A DNA stretch of 64,000 bases from a virus. The notes below the pieces were generated by a model. It saw only the letters and a program-made list of their open reading frames with translations. It was not told the origin of the DNA and did no database searches. Of the stretch, positions 40,401 to 48,450 are shown one piece after another. The translations under genes and the position numbers were made by a program. The stretch covers positions 40,692-104,691 of the IMG/VR virus record IMGVR_UViG_3300036715_003261. One strand, written 5' to 3'. Within the stretch, counting starts at the first letter, position 1. Every line of letters begins with the position of its first letter.

Positions 40401-40949
40401 GCGCGGCTCAAGACGACGTCGGAGAACGAGCAGATCTTCGAGACCATCCTGGGCTCGGCGATCCAAACGGCAACCGTCGGAACGCAGGACCAGATGTCCG
40501 GCATGACGACCATCCGCGTCATGCTTGGCGACTTGAACAAGCTGGACGACATCAACAAGACGAAGAAGGGCGTCTACCTCGACGTCAAGCAGGAGTGGTT
40601 GGTCGTGAACTGGGTCGAGGCCTCGCAGGGGCTTTTGGCGCAGACGCGGTACCGCACCGAGACGCCGACGTTCCTCAAGCAGGTGTCGGAGCGTTCGCCG
40701 CATCACATCGGCAACGATGAAGTGAAGCGTGCGCGGGTGCTCGAGCGCCTCGTCGACGTGATGGGCCCCTGTCAACCCATCGACCTGATCTCCGTGTTCT
40801 CGATCAAGCACTTGCTGGACGCGACACGGGCCCGTTATGCCGAAGGAAACGCTAAGGCACCAGCCCCTGGCGATCCCGAGATCAAGGTGGACGAAGACAA
40901 GCCGCAGATCATCGGGAGCGGAACGGACGACGACGACATCATCGTGTAG
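37437..40949 (+). CDS. Bacterial-type primase with C-terminal ATPase domain
   Basis: The 1170-residue product starts at GTG 37437. Near residue 49 is a CHC2 zinc finger 'GRCPFHSDGTASF' with 'LARCFGCHKHF'. TOPRIM motifs follow: 'LSEGEFDAL' (about 318) and 'IVPDRDGGGDKL' (about 367). The C-terminal half has 'LNAEHESGKSKF' (Walker-A-like, about 754) and 'LCLEEFEDYGG' (Walker-B-like), so it is probably a primase-helicase. Length is about twice that of DnaG. It lies in the replication block between the nuclease and the polymerase. The ATPase looks more like a D5-like or SF3-like superfamily member than DnaB; I cannot decide which. Confidence 0.85.
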   Translation: MARKAKGDSKVAFTRLNRVWTDVQNSDWLSWLAEAQPEAAFHSSGPHIKGRCPFHSDGTASFIVTPFKGLARCFGCHKHFVNPIHLIAAVNNTSVSDALVFAKKRWGLSASIPKELFEKVQSHEVYQKNKTALMTFFSTLLFKALGSYAAGTLETDHLNWTKPTLDYLLARRLGESAPNELVAEKDQSDGTFDQFGVWVTLCSRELIGIFPRIVDVENHFGVTSEEYKFFRSYFGKYTEGQTYIGHLVFPYDDTPTSICRFKLREPAKPCVSQAWVEDSYEAEMDGFHGFYGLRYYRTYLSSEDHGMDGPDKGFVGHLSEGEFDALCSIAQQIRRQSDDFIALGLSGSGAQGVDRLLMMGISRAWIVPDRDGGGDKLVARLLDQTKTKALAFRVFTWPEEYVDWRDPTRPDVWIKDPDDAIREIGYPRWVRYITNEKMYESTDVWCYDQFSAEIAKSGTTDVSTISQAAKRWGLYLKDEHVCNAFCVAVAKDHNLDAVILRHDILVKNDNEEEFIKRLHTALLDRYHPVGIQNGEGRKRILSLWNKASRTTDTVVLNDERSAETLVSRQYGPIYDFIKDTVGDPPFIVGDDPEASQFNISMKSKKYREYLNFAFLMMAKGLPSMDHAPIKSQGIHMIESTETRMRSYLVNGRDVYCLTHDGANFTATPLDGPRHEGVIFDNSGAAWIETVVDAKDLTTPVDLVDLFVRVKDMIETGWAFRYQQLDCTFLAAYVMCLAMMNVFTRQTAVILNAEHESGKSKFTAGFVGGGSSSRINIVAHAITMQGYTAASIRQQRNNSSLTLCLEEFEDYGGNDAKSIAVRKVLELCRDLISETAVNWSIGTTTGESRTYHLRFPLVACAIRPLRDAASLSRFVQFELVKDASHKDPVLALAGKFGDHLISKTRHDMVVGLLPYMLRLRQHQAAIEQEYVTGNKLPAHASSRFREAMFPEMAMLKLLDELAKERGGSNPIPNYQTFAYDFAESRREQLARLKTTSENEQIFETILGSAIQTATVGTQDQMSGMTTIRVMLGDLNKLDDINKTKKGVYLDVKQEWLVVNWVEASQGLLAQTRYRTETPTFLKQVSERSPHHIGNDEVKRARVLERLVDVMGPCQPIDLISVFSIKHLLDATRARYAEGNAKAPAPGDPEIKVDEDKPQIIGSGTDDDDIIV

Positions 40950-40984
40950 GATATGTTTATGTCGCCAACATCGGAGGACTTGTA

Positions 40985-43942
40985 GTGGCTGCCAAGAAAG
41001 ACAAGCCTCCGGCGATCTCCGTGGACGATCCGTCCCTGAGCCTGGAGGGTGAATCGAAACAGAAACCGTTCCCCTGCCGGGGCTGCGACCTGTTCGACAA
41101 GGCGTGTGTGAAGGGTCAGGGTTGGCGTGGCAGCGTGGACATCATGTTCGTGTCCGAGTCCCCGTCGTCCTGGTCCACCAACAACCAGCAGGTGTTCTAC
41201 GGGCGCGGTGGACGCATCATCCGTACTCTCTGGAAGGAGTTGAAGGAGCTGGACAAGCGCACGGGCGGAAACCTGCGCATGGAGTTCCTGACCAAATGGG
41301 ACACGTACGCCGTCAAGTGTCAGGTCGAAGACGGGCGTGACCAGAGCGCGACTGCGAGTGCCGCGACCATCAAACGCTGCTCGGACTATCTCCGCCGTGA
41401 GTTGAAGGACCACAAGCCGAAGATCGTCGTGGCGTTCGGAGCGACCGCTCTCAAGGCTCTCGGGTATCGCGACAACGCGTTCATGGAATCGCGCGGGCGG
41501 CTTCTCAACATCGAAATCGACGGCGTTGCGTACAAGGTCCTTCCAACCTTTTCGACTAAGCACCTGGTCTCCAAGACGGGCCTTTACAACCTGTTCTACG
41601 CGGACGTTGTACGCGCCATCCGCATCGCGGGTGGTGTTGATGAAGCGGGGACCAACGCTACGATCGAGGAGATCACCAAGGACTATCGGATTCCGCAAAC
41701 GGTTGCGGAGGTCAAAGAGGTCTGTGACACGATTATTGACCATGTAGTCACAGGTGCCAAGACCGCCGCGCAGTGTGCCATCGCGGTGGATACTGAGACC
41801 AACACCGTCAACCCGCATCGCAAGGATGCGAAGGTTCTGTGTGTCTCGTTCGCATGGGACACTGGGTGCGCGACTGCAATCCCATTGTTCCATCGGGAAT
41901 CTCCGTGGAGTCCCGAAGAGCTTGAAGAGGTCATCGGACATGTCAAGCGCGTGCTCGAGTGTCCCAAGCCCAAGGTCTTCCACAACGCCAAGTTCGACCT
42001 CAAGTTCCTCGAGCTGCGACACGGCTGGCGCGTCAACAACGTCGCCTGGGACTCGATGCTTGGGGAGCACTTGCTCCGCGAGGACATGACAGGCTCGTAT
42101 GGCCTCAAGACGTTGGGGCGCAGCTACTTCCCGATGTTCAGCAACTACGCTGACAAGGTGCAGGAGTTGGCCGAACAGCTCACCCCGGAAGAGGAGGGGG
42201 TGCGCACGGTTCTCGTCAAGGCGCGCAAGGGCAAGCCGAAGAAGGGCATCGCGGGCATCGAAGACGGCCTGACGATGGAGATGAGCAAGAAGGAACTCGA
42301 GGCCTACTTGTTCGGGACCAAGAAGGACCGCAAGAAGCAGGTCTTCGATGAAGGCTACGAGCGCGTGGCCCTCGATACGCTGCTCATCTACGCCGCTGTC
42401 GACACGGACCTGACGCGCCGTCTTCTGCGTCATCAGTTCGTGCGTATGCAACAAGAAGGCTTCCAGCAGCACGCGCGTGCGCTCATGGCCTCGCACTGTG
42501 TTCCAGCGTCGCGTGTGCTTGGGAGCATGGAGTTCACGGGCTTCCGTGTCGACCGGCCGTACATCGAGAAGCTCGAGATCGACCTGAGCAAGATCGTCGA
42601 TGAGAAGAAGAAGATCCTCGCCGAGATGTGGGATCCCGAAAAGGGGACCGAGTTCAATCCCAACTCGACGGCAGACATCGCATACATCCTCTACAACAAG
42701 GGGGTGCCTCAGCCAGACGGCACACGTGTCGCCTACGACAACGACTGGCTCGAGCGAAACAAGAAGTCGAACAAGTACAAGACCGACAAGAAGATGCTCA
42801 AGGCGCTCGTCGAGCGCATGAAATGTCCGTTCTCCAAGACGCTGCTCGAGTATCGGTCGGCACACAAAGCGCTGACCGGGTTCGTCCACGACATCAAGAT
42901 GTTGTCGGAGTACGACGGCTATCTGCACACCAGCTTCCACCTGCACGGCACATCGACGGGGCGACTGTCCTCCTCGAACGTCAACATGCAGAACCAGCCG
43001 AAGAAGCTGGCCGGCGTCAACATCAAGAAAATCTTCATCCCGGATGACCCCGAGGAAGAGCTGATCTTCAACGTGGACTGGAAAGGTGCGGAGATTCGCG
43101 TGTTCACGGCGTACGCGCCTGACCCGCAGTTGATCAAGGCGCTGAACGACGGGCTCGATGTCCACAGCTGGTTCACGCAGGAGATCTTCGGCATCCCGTA
43201 CGAGGAGGTCGAGGCACAGAAGGACATTAGCGACGAGATGGGCAAGACACGCACGACCGTGAAGCGTGTCGTGTTCGGCATTCTCTATGGTGCGATGGCG
43301 AAGAAGATCGCCGAAACAGCCGGCATCTCGGAAGAGGCTGCGCAGAACGTCATCGACAAGCTGTTCAACCGCTTCCCGTCCTTGCGCGACTACATGGACG
43401 AAGTGGTGTCGCAGATCCACTCGAAGGGCTTCGTCGAGACGTTGTTCGGACGCCGCCGTCGGTTCCCGCTTCAGACGGTCAACGGCTTCTTCCGGGGGCA
43501 GGCCGAACGTCGTGGCAAGAACATGAAGATCCAGTCGACGTCGTCGGATATCGTCGTGGCGCAGCTGATCGAGATCTTCGAGAACATCGGCCAGCTGGGC
43601 GGCCGTTGCTGCATCACGGTGCACGACTCGATCGTCGGCACCATCAAGAAGAAGTACCTCCCCCAGGCGCAGGCATTCTTCGACTACTACTGCGTGGAGC
43701 GTGTCAGTCAGAAGTTCCCCTGGCTGCCCGTCGCGTTCGCACACGACGTGAGCGTCGGTCCGAGCTACGGCGAAACGATCGCCCTGTCCGACTACATCAC
43801 CCGGAACCCTCAGAAGGTGATGACGCCCGACGAGGAGTTCCTGGTCGAACTGGACGAGGAATCCCTCAACGATCTGCGTGAAGACGACGAGGAGCGCAAG
43901 GAGCGCGAGGCGATCGCCGAGATTGCAGAGGTCGCGTCGTGA
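40985..43942 (+). CDS. DNA polymerase I family with N-terminal UDG-like domain
   Basis: The 985-residue product starts at GTG 40985 (GGAGG upstream). Residues 25-220 resemble family-4 uracil-DNA glycosylase: C31, C34, C112 and C132 match its Fe-S cluster and 'VVAFGATALKALG' its fold. The catalytic HPS segment, however, appears degenerate (PTFSTKHL). A 3'-5' exonuclease follows: 'AIAVDTETNTV' (DxE), 'HNAKFDLKFL' and 'YAAVDTDL' (YxxxD). Polymerase motif A 'DWKGAEIRV', motif B 'RTTVKRVVFGILYGA' and motif C 'TVHDSIVGT' complete a family A enzyme. SPO1-like phages also have UDG-like extensions on PolA, often with modified bases. It probably replicates the genome with the primase and helicase encoded just before it. 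The stop overlaps the next start. Confidence 0.95.
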   Translation: MAAKKDKPPAISVDDPSLSLEGESKQKPFPCRGCDLFDKACVKGQGWRGSVDIMFVSESPSSWSTNNQQVFYGRGGRIIRTLWKELKELDKRTGGNLRMEFLTKWDTYAVKCQVEDGRDQSATASAATIKRCSDYLRRELKDHKPKIVVAFGATALKALGYRDNAFMESRGRLLNIEIDGVAYKVLPTFSTKHLVSKTGLYNLFYADVVRAIRIAGGVDEAGTNATIEEITKDYRIPQTVAEVKEVCDTIIDHVVTGAKTAAQCAIAVDTETNTVNPHRKDAKVLCVSFAWDTGCATAIPLFHRESPWSPEELEEVIGHVKRVLECPKPKVFHNAKFDLKFLELRHGWRVNNVAWDSMLGEHLLREDMTGSYGLKTLGRSYFPMFSNYADKVQELAEQLTPEEEGVRTVLVKARKGKPKKGIAGIEDGLTMEMSKKELEAYLFGTKKDRKKQVFDEGYERVALDTLLIYAAVDTDLTRRLLRHQFVRMQQEGFQQHARALMASHCVPASRVLGSMEFTGFRVDRPYIEKLEIDLSKIVDEKKKILAEMWDPEKGTEFNPNSTADIAYILYNKGVPQPDGTRVAYDNDWLERNKKSNKYKTDKKMLKALVERMKCPFSKTLLEYRSAHKALTGFVHDIKMLSEYDGYLHTSFHLHGTSTGRLSSSNVNMQNQPKKLAGVNIKKIFIPDDPEEELIFNVDWKGAEIRVFTAYAPDPQLIKALNDGLDVHSWFTQEIFGIPYEEVEAQKDISDEMGKTRTTVKRVVFGILYGAMAKKIAETAGISEEAAQNVIDKLFNRFPSLRDYMDEVVSQIHSKGFVETLFGRRRRFPLQTVNGFFRGQAERRGKNMKIQSTSSDIVVAQLIEIFENIGQLGGRCCITVHDSIVGTIKKKYLPQAQAFFDYYCVERVSQKFPWLPVAFAHDVSVGPSYGETIALSDYITRNPQKVMTPDEEFLVELDEESLNDLREDDEERKEREAIAEIAEVAS

Positions 43943-44106
43943 TGTGGCTCATCGCATTCCTGGTGGTGGTGCTCCTCCGGATCCCGCCTGGGGTGTGTCA
44001 GGTATCGATCGACCTGGAGGTCACGTGCGGCGGAGACGGCTGGACGTGTGGTCACGAAAAAGATCTCCAGGACCGTCTTCCGCGCGCCGTCGTGCTTGCT
44101 AAATAA
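43942..44106 (+). CDS. Small membrane or secreted protein
   Basis: The 54-residue product MWLIAFLVVVLLRIPPGVCQ has one N-terminal hydrophobic segment (residues 3-12) and four Cys in all. The ATG overlaps the DNA polymerase stop (TGATG). It may be a single-pass protein or a cleaved signal peptide followed by a small Cys-rich domain. Not recognised. Confidence 0.55.
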   Translation: MWLIAFLVVVLLRIPPGVCQVSIDLEVTCGGDGWTCGHEKDLQDRLPRAVVLAK

Positions 44107-44120
44107 ACCTACCTTTCTGG

Positions 44121-44126
44121 TATAAG
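44121..44126 (+). promoter_or_regulatory. Putative -10 element before the exonuclease gene
   Basis: GGTATAAGATTT in the 39-bp gap before the ATG at 44146. The best -35 candidate, TTGCTA, is 19 bases upstream, so a weak promoter or none. Confidence 0.35.
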
Positions 44127-44145
44127 ATTTCGCAGAGGACCATCA

Positions 44146-44712
44146 ATGCCGCCACGCCCCGCCATGAAGGACTGCAACCTCTTCTTCTTCGACTGTGAGA
44201 CCGGAGGGCTCAACCCCGCCGTCGCTGACATGGTCGAGGTGGCCTGTATCGTGACGGACCCGTCAGGACAACATGTCCTGAACGAGTACTCCGCCAAGGT
44301 CATCCCGAAGAAGCCCGTCGACCCTGGGGCGGCACGCATCAACGGCTACACCACCGAGAAGTGGGCATCGGAGGCCATCGACCTCGACATCGCCATGGTG
44401 AAGATGTTGGGCTTGGGGCGCGACTCGGTGTTCGTCGCGCACAACACGCCGTTCGACTGGTCCTTCTTCGAGATGGCGATGGCGCAACGCAGCCAACGCT
44501 GGAACGGCGACTACCACAAGATCGACACGGTCGCGCTCGCGACGCCACTGCTCAAGGCAGGTCACGTTCCGAACCTCAAGCTCGTGACGCTGTCAGCGCA
44601 CTTCGGCATCGAGCACGAAGCGCACCGCGCGATGGGAGACGCTCGCGCGTGTCGCGAGGTCTACCTGAAGCTGATGGAGATGTACGTCTCCGTGTTTCCG
44701 ACCGTACACTGA
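44146..44712 (+). CDS. DEDDh 3'-5' exonuclease (DnaQ-like)
   Basis: The 188-residue product carries the DEDDh motifs: 'LFFFDCETGGLNP' (Asp and Glu at about residues 14-16), 'VAHNTPFDWSFFE' (Asp in motif II) and 'AHRAMGDARA' (His and Asp of motif III). The size is that of a stand-alone proofreading or repair exonuclease. It follows the DNA polymerase, which carries its own exonuclease domain, so its work may be in recombination, repair or RNA processing. It starts at MPPRPAMKD with GAGG upstream, and tRNA genes follow directly. Confidence 0.88.
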   Translation: MPPRPAMKDCNLFFFDCETGGLNPAVADMVEVACIVTDPSGQHVLNEYSAKVIPKKPVDPGAARINGYTTEKWASEAIDLDIAMVKMLGLGRDSVFVAHNTPFDWSFFEMAMAQRSQRWNGDYHKIDTVALATPLLKAGHVPNLKLVTLSAHFGIEHEAHRAMGDARACREVYLKLMEMYVSVFPTVH

Positions 44713-44719
44713 CGGCTTC

Positions 44720-44790
44720 TCGCGGATCGTTCAATGGCAGGACAACGGCCTTTGACGCCGTTTATGAAGGTTCGAGTCCTTCTCCGCGAA
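44720..44790 (+). tRNA. tRNA-Gln, anticodon UUG
   Basis: The 71-base cloverleaf reads by eye as: acceptor TCGCGGA / TCCGCGA (7 bp); D arm GTTC / GGAC; anticodon stem ACGGC / GCCGT with loop CTTTGAC (anticodon TTG); T arm GAAGG / CCTTC with loop TTCGAGT; discriminator A. No CCA is encoded; CC follows and the next tRNA begins two bases later. It would read CAA glutamine codons. Confidence 0.85.
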
Positions 44791-44792
44791 CC

Positions 44793-44865
44793 GGGCTCGT
44801 AGCTCAGCTGGGAGAGCGCTAGCTTTGCAAGCTAGATGTCAGGGGTTCGATCCCCCTCGAGTCCA
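44793..44865 (+). tRNA. tRNA-Ala, anticodon UGC
   Basis: The 73-base cloverleaf has acceptor GGGCTCG / CGAGTCC (one G-U), D stem GCTC / GAGC, anticodon stem CTAGC / GCTAG with loop TTTGCAA (anticodon TGC), T arm AGGGG / CCCCT with loop TTCGATC and discriminator A. No complete CCA is encoded. It ends three bases before the terminase stop on the opposite strand. Confidence 0.92.
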
Positions 44866-44868
44866 CCC

Positions 44869-46482
44869 TCACAAGAACTTGTAGTTCTGCGTCAGGATGA
44901 TCCACGCGAACCAGCCGAACAGCTGTGCATGCAGGCAGTCATCGGGCATCGTCGGAGAGTGGCGCCACACCTTGCGTCCTTGCATCGTGACTTCCTCGTA
45001 GACGTTGAGGATGTCGTTGATGGCAGGCTGGGCCTGTTTCAGCATCGGGTAGATCAGCTGCTTGTGCAGGAGCTGCCGTGCGAAGTTGTCGATCATCGTG
45101 GTGCGGTCGGCGTTGTAGACCATGCCGTTCGGGTTCCACTCGTAGGGCTTGGACAGCGCCATGTATCGAATGGAGGTGACGCGGTGGTCGCCGAGCTTCG
45201 CGCGCAAGAACGAGTTGCCGATGGCGCCTTCGCCGGCGTCGCCCACCACCATCTGGACTGCCCAGGCGTTGCACAGCTCGACGATCTCCTCGACCCACCC
45301 GATCGCGTGGCCGTTGGGGAAGATCTTGTAGAAGAGCGTCTTGAGCCGTCCATCGGCTTGCTGGCCCCAGATGTGGAGCACCGTGCGCGACTTGAACATG
45401 CCCTCGCTGCCCTTGATCTCAGCGCCACCGCCAGACCAGTCGACGCCGGCAACCGTGCGCACGATGCCTTCCTTCGACAACGGCAGCGGCAGACGTGTCA
45501 TCTCGTGCTTCTCATCACAGAGCGCCTCGAGGATCTCCTTGGTCAAGAGACGCACGCCTGTCGACGTGCTGACGCCGATGCACTCGTTCAGGAAGCGCGA
45601 CTCGCCGTAGAGGGGCGAGTCCATCTTGTAGAGCAGCTTGTTCCAGCGTTCGATTGCGGCTTCGTACCCTGACGTTCCGGGCTGCCAGGACGCAGGTACG
45701 TTGACAGGCATGATGGCCTGCGAGATGTGAAAACCTTTGATGCCGGCCGCCTTGTCCTTGGACATGTCGACCCACTGACCCTTACGCGGATCGAGGTACG
45801 TACCACAGCCAATACAGACAGGGCCCAGCTTGCCCAACCCCTTCACGCTATCGATGAACGTCCACTTGTTGCATGCTTTGCAGCGCATGCACCATTCGGT
45901 CTGTGATGACTGGGACCACAAGAATTCGATGGTGTTCTCCATCGTCTTGGGCGTTCCAGCGTAGGCCGAATACTGATAGCTCGAGTTGGCCATACATTCC
46001 TCGATGACGGGAATGACCGACTCGTAGAGAATGTCTTGCACCTCGTCGAAATTGCAACGATCAGCGGAGTACCCGCGTGCGCGATCAGGGTCATCGAGCG
46101 CATACGTGAACGCCATCTCGGACCCGTTCCTGAACATTCGCAGGAGCACGTTGTCAATGGAGTTCGCGTTGACGAAACCCTTCCGAAGGTCTGGGCTGTA
46201 GGCGAGAATCTTGGCGACGCGGGTGTGCGAGAACTTACGAGTCTGTTCCTGCGTCGGCGAGACGTAGTAGGACTTGAAGTTCGGGGTCGCGACGGCCTCC
46301 GCGATCATGAAGGCGGCGAGCGTGGTCGACTTGGTGACCTGTCGTCCCGTCTTCAAGAGCAGGCGCGGGTACTTGCCGTCGTACACCGCGCCAAACATCG
46401 GGTAGTCCTCGAGCGACAAAGGCTTGCCGTCGACGTAGAACATCCCCTGCGCGATGGTTGAACGATAAACCTCTTCCGACAT
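44869..46482 (-). CDS. Terminase large subunit
   Basis: The 537-residue product has the N-terminal ATPase with Walker-A-like 'KTGRQVTKST' (residues 44-53) and Walker B 'RCNFDEVQDI' (143-152, with the catalytic Glu after Asp). The C-terminal RNase H-type nuclease has 'VAGVDWSGGG' and 'MVVGDAGEGAIG', supplying acidic residues. A CxxC pair (WCMRCKACNKWTF and PVCIGCG, residues about 200-230) is an unusual zinc-like insertion. It is the motor that cuts and packages concatemeric DNA. The gene is convergent with the tRNA genes. No small terminase subunit is recognised nearby. Confidence 0.92.
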   Translation of the reverse strand: MSEEVYRSTIAQGMFYVDGKPLSLEDYPMFGAVYDGKYPRLLLKTGRQVTKSTTLAAFMIAEAVATPNFKSYYVSPTQEQTRKFSHTRVAKILAYSPDLRKGFVNANSIDNVLLRMFRNGSEMAFTYALDDPDRARGYSADRCNFDEVQDILYESVIPVIEECMANSSYQYSAYAGTPKTMENTIEFLWSQSSQTEWCMRCKACNKWTFIDSVKGLGKLGPVCIGCGTYLDPRKGQWVDMSKDKAAGIKGFHISQAIMPVNVPASWQPGTSGYEAAIERWNKLLYKMDSPLYGESRFLNECIGVSTSTGVRLLTKEILEALCDEKHEMTRLPLPLSKEGIVRTVAGVDWSGGGAEIKGSEGMFKSRTVLHIWGQQADGRLKTLFYKIFPNGHAIGWVEEIVELCNAWAVQMVVGDAGEGAIGNSFLRAKLGDHRVTSIRYMALSKPYEWNPNGMVYNADRTTMIDNFARQLLHKQLIYPMLKQAQPAINDILNVYEEVTMQGRKVWRHSPTMPDDCLHAQLFGWFAWIILTQNYKFL

Positions 46483-46507
46483 ATCAACGGGAACCTAGGA
46501 GAATGAA

Positions 46508-47794
46508 ATGAGTACTGCTGACACCAAGGCTTCGATGGAAGAAACCTTCGCCTCCAAGCTCGGCGTCGAGATGGTCACACCTCGCGTGTTCGAGGAGTTG
46601 ATCAATCTGAACGCCGGCACACGCACGGTGGTGTGTGCGATCGGTCCGTCGGGCATCGGTAAGACGGCCATCCCGACGCAGGTTGCCAAGCGCCGGAACG
46701 GCGGCAAGGGCGTGCCCTACGTCGCGTTGCACATGCCGACCGCGACCCAGGAGGGCTTCTTCATCCCGACCACGGCGAGCGACACGAAGCAGTACTTCGA
46801 CCAGCGCGTGCCGCGTCTGTTCCAGCCCATCATCGAGTGGGCTGAGCAGATGGGCAAGAAGTTCAAGGGCAAGGTCCCCAAGGACATGTGCCCGATCCTC
46901 TCGATCGAGGAGCTGAATCGTGCCGTCGACAAGTCGGTGACACGTGCGGCCTTCGTGCTGATCGGCGATCGCATGATCGGCGACATCAAGCTCCACGACT
47001 GCATCCAGATCGTGGTGACGATGAACCCGTCGGGCGGCGGCATGAACGTCAACGAGTTCGAGCGGGACCCGGCGATGCGTCGACGCCTGCAGTCCGTCGG
47101 CGTCGCCTACAACTACGGCGACTTCATGAAGTACGCGATGGACGCGAGCTTCCATGAGCACGTCATCGGACATCTCGGCGCGCAGCCCAGCCACGGGTAC
47201 GACGAGATGGCCGCGCTCGCCGGCAAGGCGTTCGCTTGCCCGGCCACCTGGGAGACCGTCTCGCGCATCTGCGTGCAGTTCGAGGAGGCCAAGGTCCCGC
47301 TGAACAGCTCCATCGGACGAGCGGCCATCGCAGGCGCGATCGGCTCGGCATCGGCCACTGCGTTTCTCGACTTCGTGCGTGACAACACGATGGTCGTCAC
47401 GCCGGACGACGTGCTGAACAGCTACGGCCCCGACACGGAGACGCGCAAGCGTTTCAAGAAGTACATCCCCAAGGAGGGTGAGGGCCGCCTGGACAAGGTC
47501 ACCGAGCTGTCGATGGGCCTGGCGACGCGCATCTTCGCGGATCTCTCCAAGAAGCCCGAGTCGATCGTGAAGCAGTTGTCCGTCTTCATCGGAGACCTGC
47601 CCGAGGAGATCCTGGTGTCGTTCATCCAGAAGCTCACCGATGAAGCCAACCGCATGGGCACCGAGGCCAAGAACTTCCTGCTGGTCCTGAATCAGAAGCT
47701 GGGACAGGAGCCCGTCTTCATGGACGGCCTCAAGCGTCTGCACCAGGCCAAGATCGCAGCACAGAAGGAAGCGCAGGCTGCGAGCCCGTCGTGA
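46508..47794 (+). CDS. MoxR-family AAA+ ATPase
   Basis: The 428-residue product has a Walker A 'GPSGIGKTAIPTQVAKR' (about residue 46), Walker B 'LSIEELNRA' (about 130) and a sensor-type 'VVTMNPSGGG'. These and the order match MoxR-type AAA+ proteins, which act as chaperone-like remodelers, typically with a VWA protein. The probable partner is the gene at 49462-50913, separated from it by two minus-strand genes. The TAGGAGAATG site before the start is good. The C-terminal 200 residues are helical and not recognised. Its stop is followed by TGACGTCA, which also supplies the stop of the minus-strand gene. Confidence 0.9.
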   Translation: MSTADTKASMEETFASKLGVEMVTPRVFEELINLNAGTRTVVCAIGPSGIGKTAIPTQVAKRRNGGKGVPYVALHMPTATQEGFFIPTTASDTKQYFDQRVPRLFQPIIEWAEQMGKKFKGKVPKDMCPILSIEELNRAVDKSVTRAAFVLIGDRMIGDIKLHDCIQIVVTMNPSGGGMNVNEFERDPAMRRRLQSVGVAYNYGDFMKYAMDASFHEHVIGHLGAQPSHGYDEMAALAGKAFACPATWETVSRICVQFEEAKVPLNSSIGRAAIAGAIGSASATAFLDFVRDNTMVVTPDDVLNSYGPDTETRKRFKKYIPKEGEGRLDKVTELSMGLATRIFADLSKKPESIVKQLSVFIGDLPEEILVSFIQKLTDEANRMGTEAKNFLLVLNQKLGQEPVFMDGLKRLHQAKIAAQKEAQAASPS

Positions 47795-47796
47795 CG

Positions 47797-48441
47797 TCAT
47801 GCAACGCGGGCCAGGTCCCGCTCAGCGCGTGCGTGGCGTTCGCGCACGTGGAGTTCAACCGCGGCAAGACGCGCGATCTGAACGTCGACAGGCGTCTCTT
47901 GCAGGCTCAACGCTGCCAAGTGATCCTTGTCGACACGTGCCCAACGCTCCTTGACCTCTTCGAAGAGGTGCGTGTGAAAGCGCTCGCGATTCAACGTAGG
48001 CTGCGCGAAGGCGAGCTGTTCGGGCGCGAGCACAAAGCCCGCACGCGCCAGGATCACGCCGGCGTAGGCGCGGGGCTCGCTGTTGAATTCCCACGTCGCG
48101 TCCTTCGCGAGACGGAGGATCCACGCAGCTTCGACCACGGCCCACGCGAGGCGTCCGGGCGACGCCTCTTCGAGGGTGTCGGGATTGGGCATGGCGCCGT
48201 CGAAGGCGATGGCCGTCTTTTCGAACGTGATCGCATCCCAGTAGAACGAAGGGATGAGGCGCAGCGTCAGAGCCGCCATGAGCTTGGCGCGGTTGCTCTC
48301 CGGCAGATCGATGCCTCGATGCTGCAGCTCGAGCCAGATCGACTCGGGTTCCCACGCGAGAAAGTCGCCCAGCCGTGCGTGCGCAGCCTGCATCAGGACA
48401 ACGGCAGCGGTGTCCGGATTCTGGAGGAGGTCTTTGCTCAT
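47797..48441 (-). CDS. Unknown protein between MoxR and VWA genes
   Basis: The 214-residue product is helical and soluble, with 'SIWLELQHRGIDLPESNRAK' and 'GRLAWAVVEAAWILRLAKD' segments; the rest is Ala/Arg-rich helical. There is no membrane segment. It lies directly downstream of the 329-residue gene (nine bases between). With that gene it separates the MoxR and VWA genes and runs on the opposite strand, which suggests a virion assembly role. Family not recognised. Confidence 0.7.
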   Translation of the reverse strand: MSKDLLQNPDTAAVVLMQAAHARLGDFLAWEPESIWLELQHRGIDLPESNRAKLMAALTLRLIPSFYWDAITFEKTAIAFDGAMPNPDTLEEASPGRLAWAVVEAAWILRLAKDATWEFNSEPRAYAGVILARAGFVLAPEQLAFAQPTLNRERFHTHLFEEVKERWARVDKDHLAALSLQETPVDVQIARLAAVELHVRERHARAERDLARVA

Positions 48442-48450
48442 GCAAGATCT

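Noticed and set aside
40951-40983. Ten-codon ORF MFMSPTSEDL before the polymerase gene
   Set aside because: Too short to support and it lies in the leader of the polymerase gene.
40835-43744. 969-codon open frame antisense to the DNA polymerase
   Set aside because: Arg/Leu/Val-biased translation typical of the reverse of a GC-rich gene; the plus strand has clear polymerase motifs.
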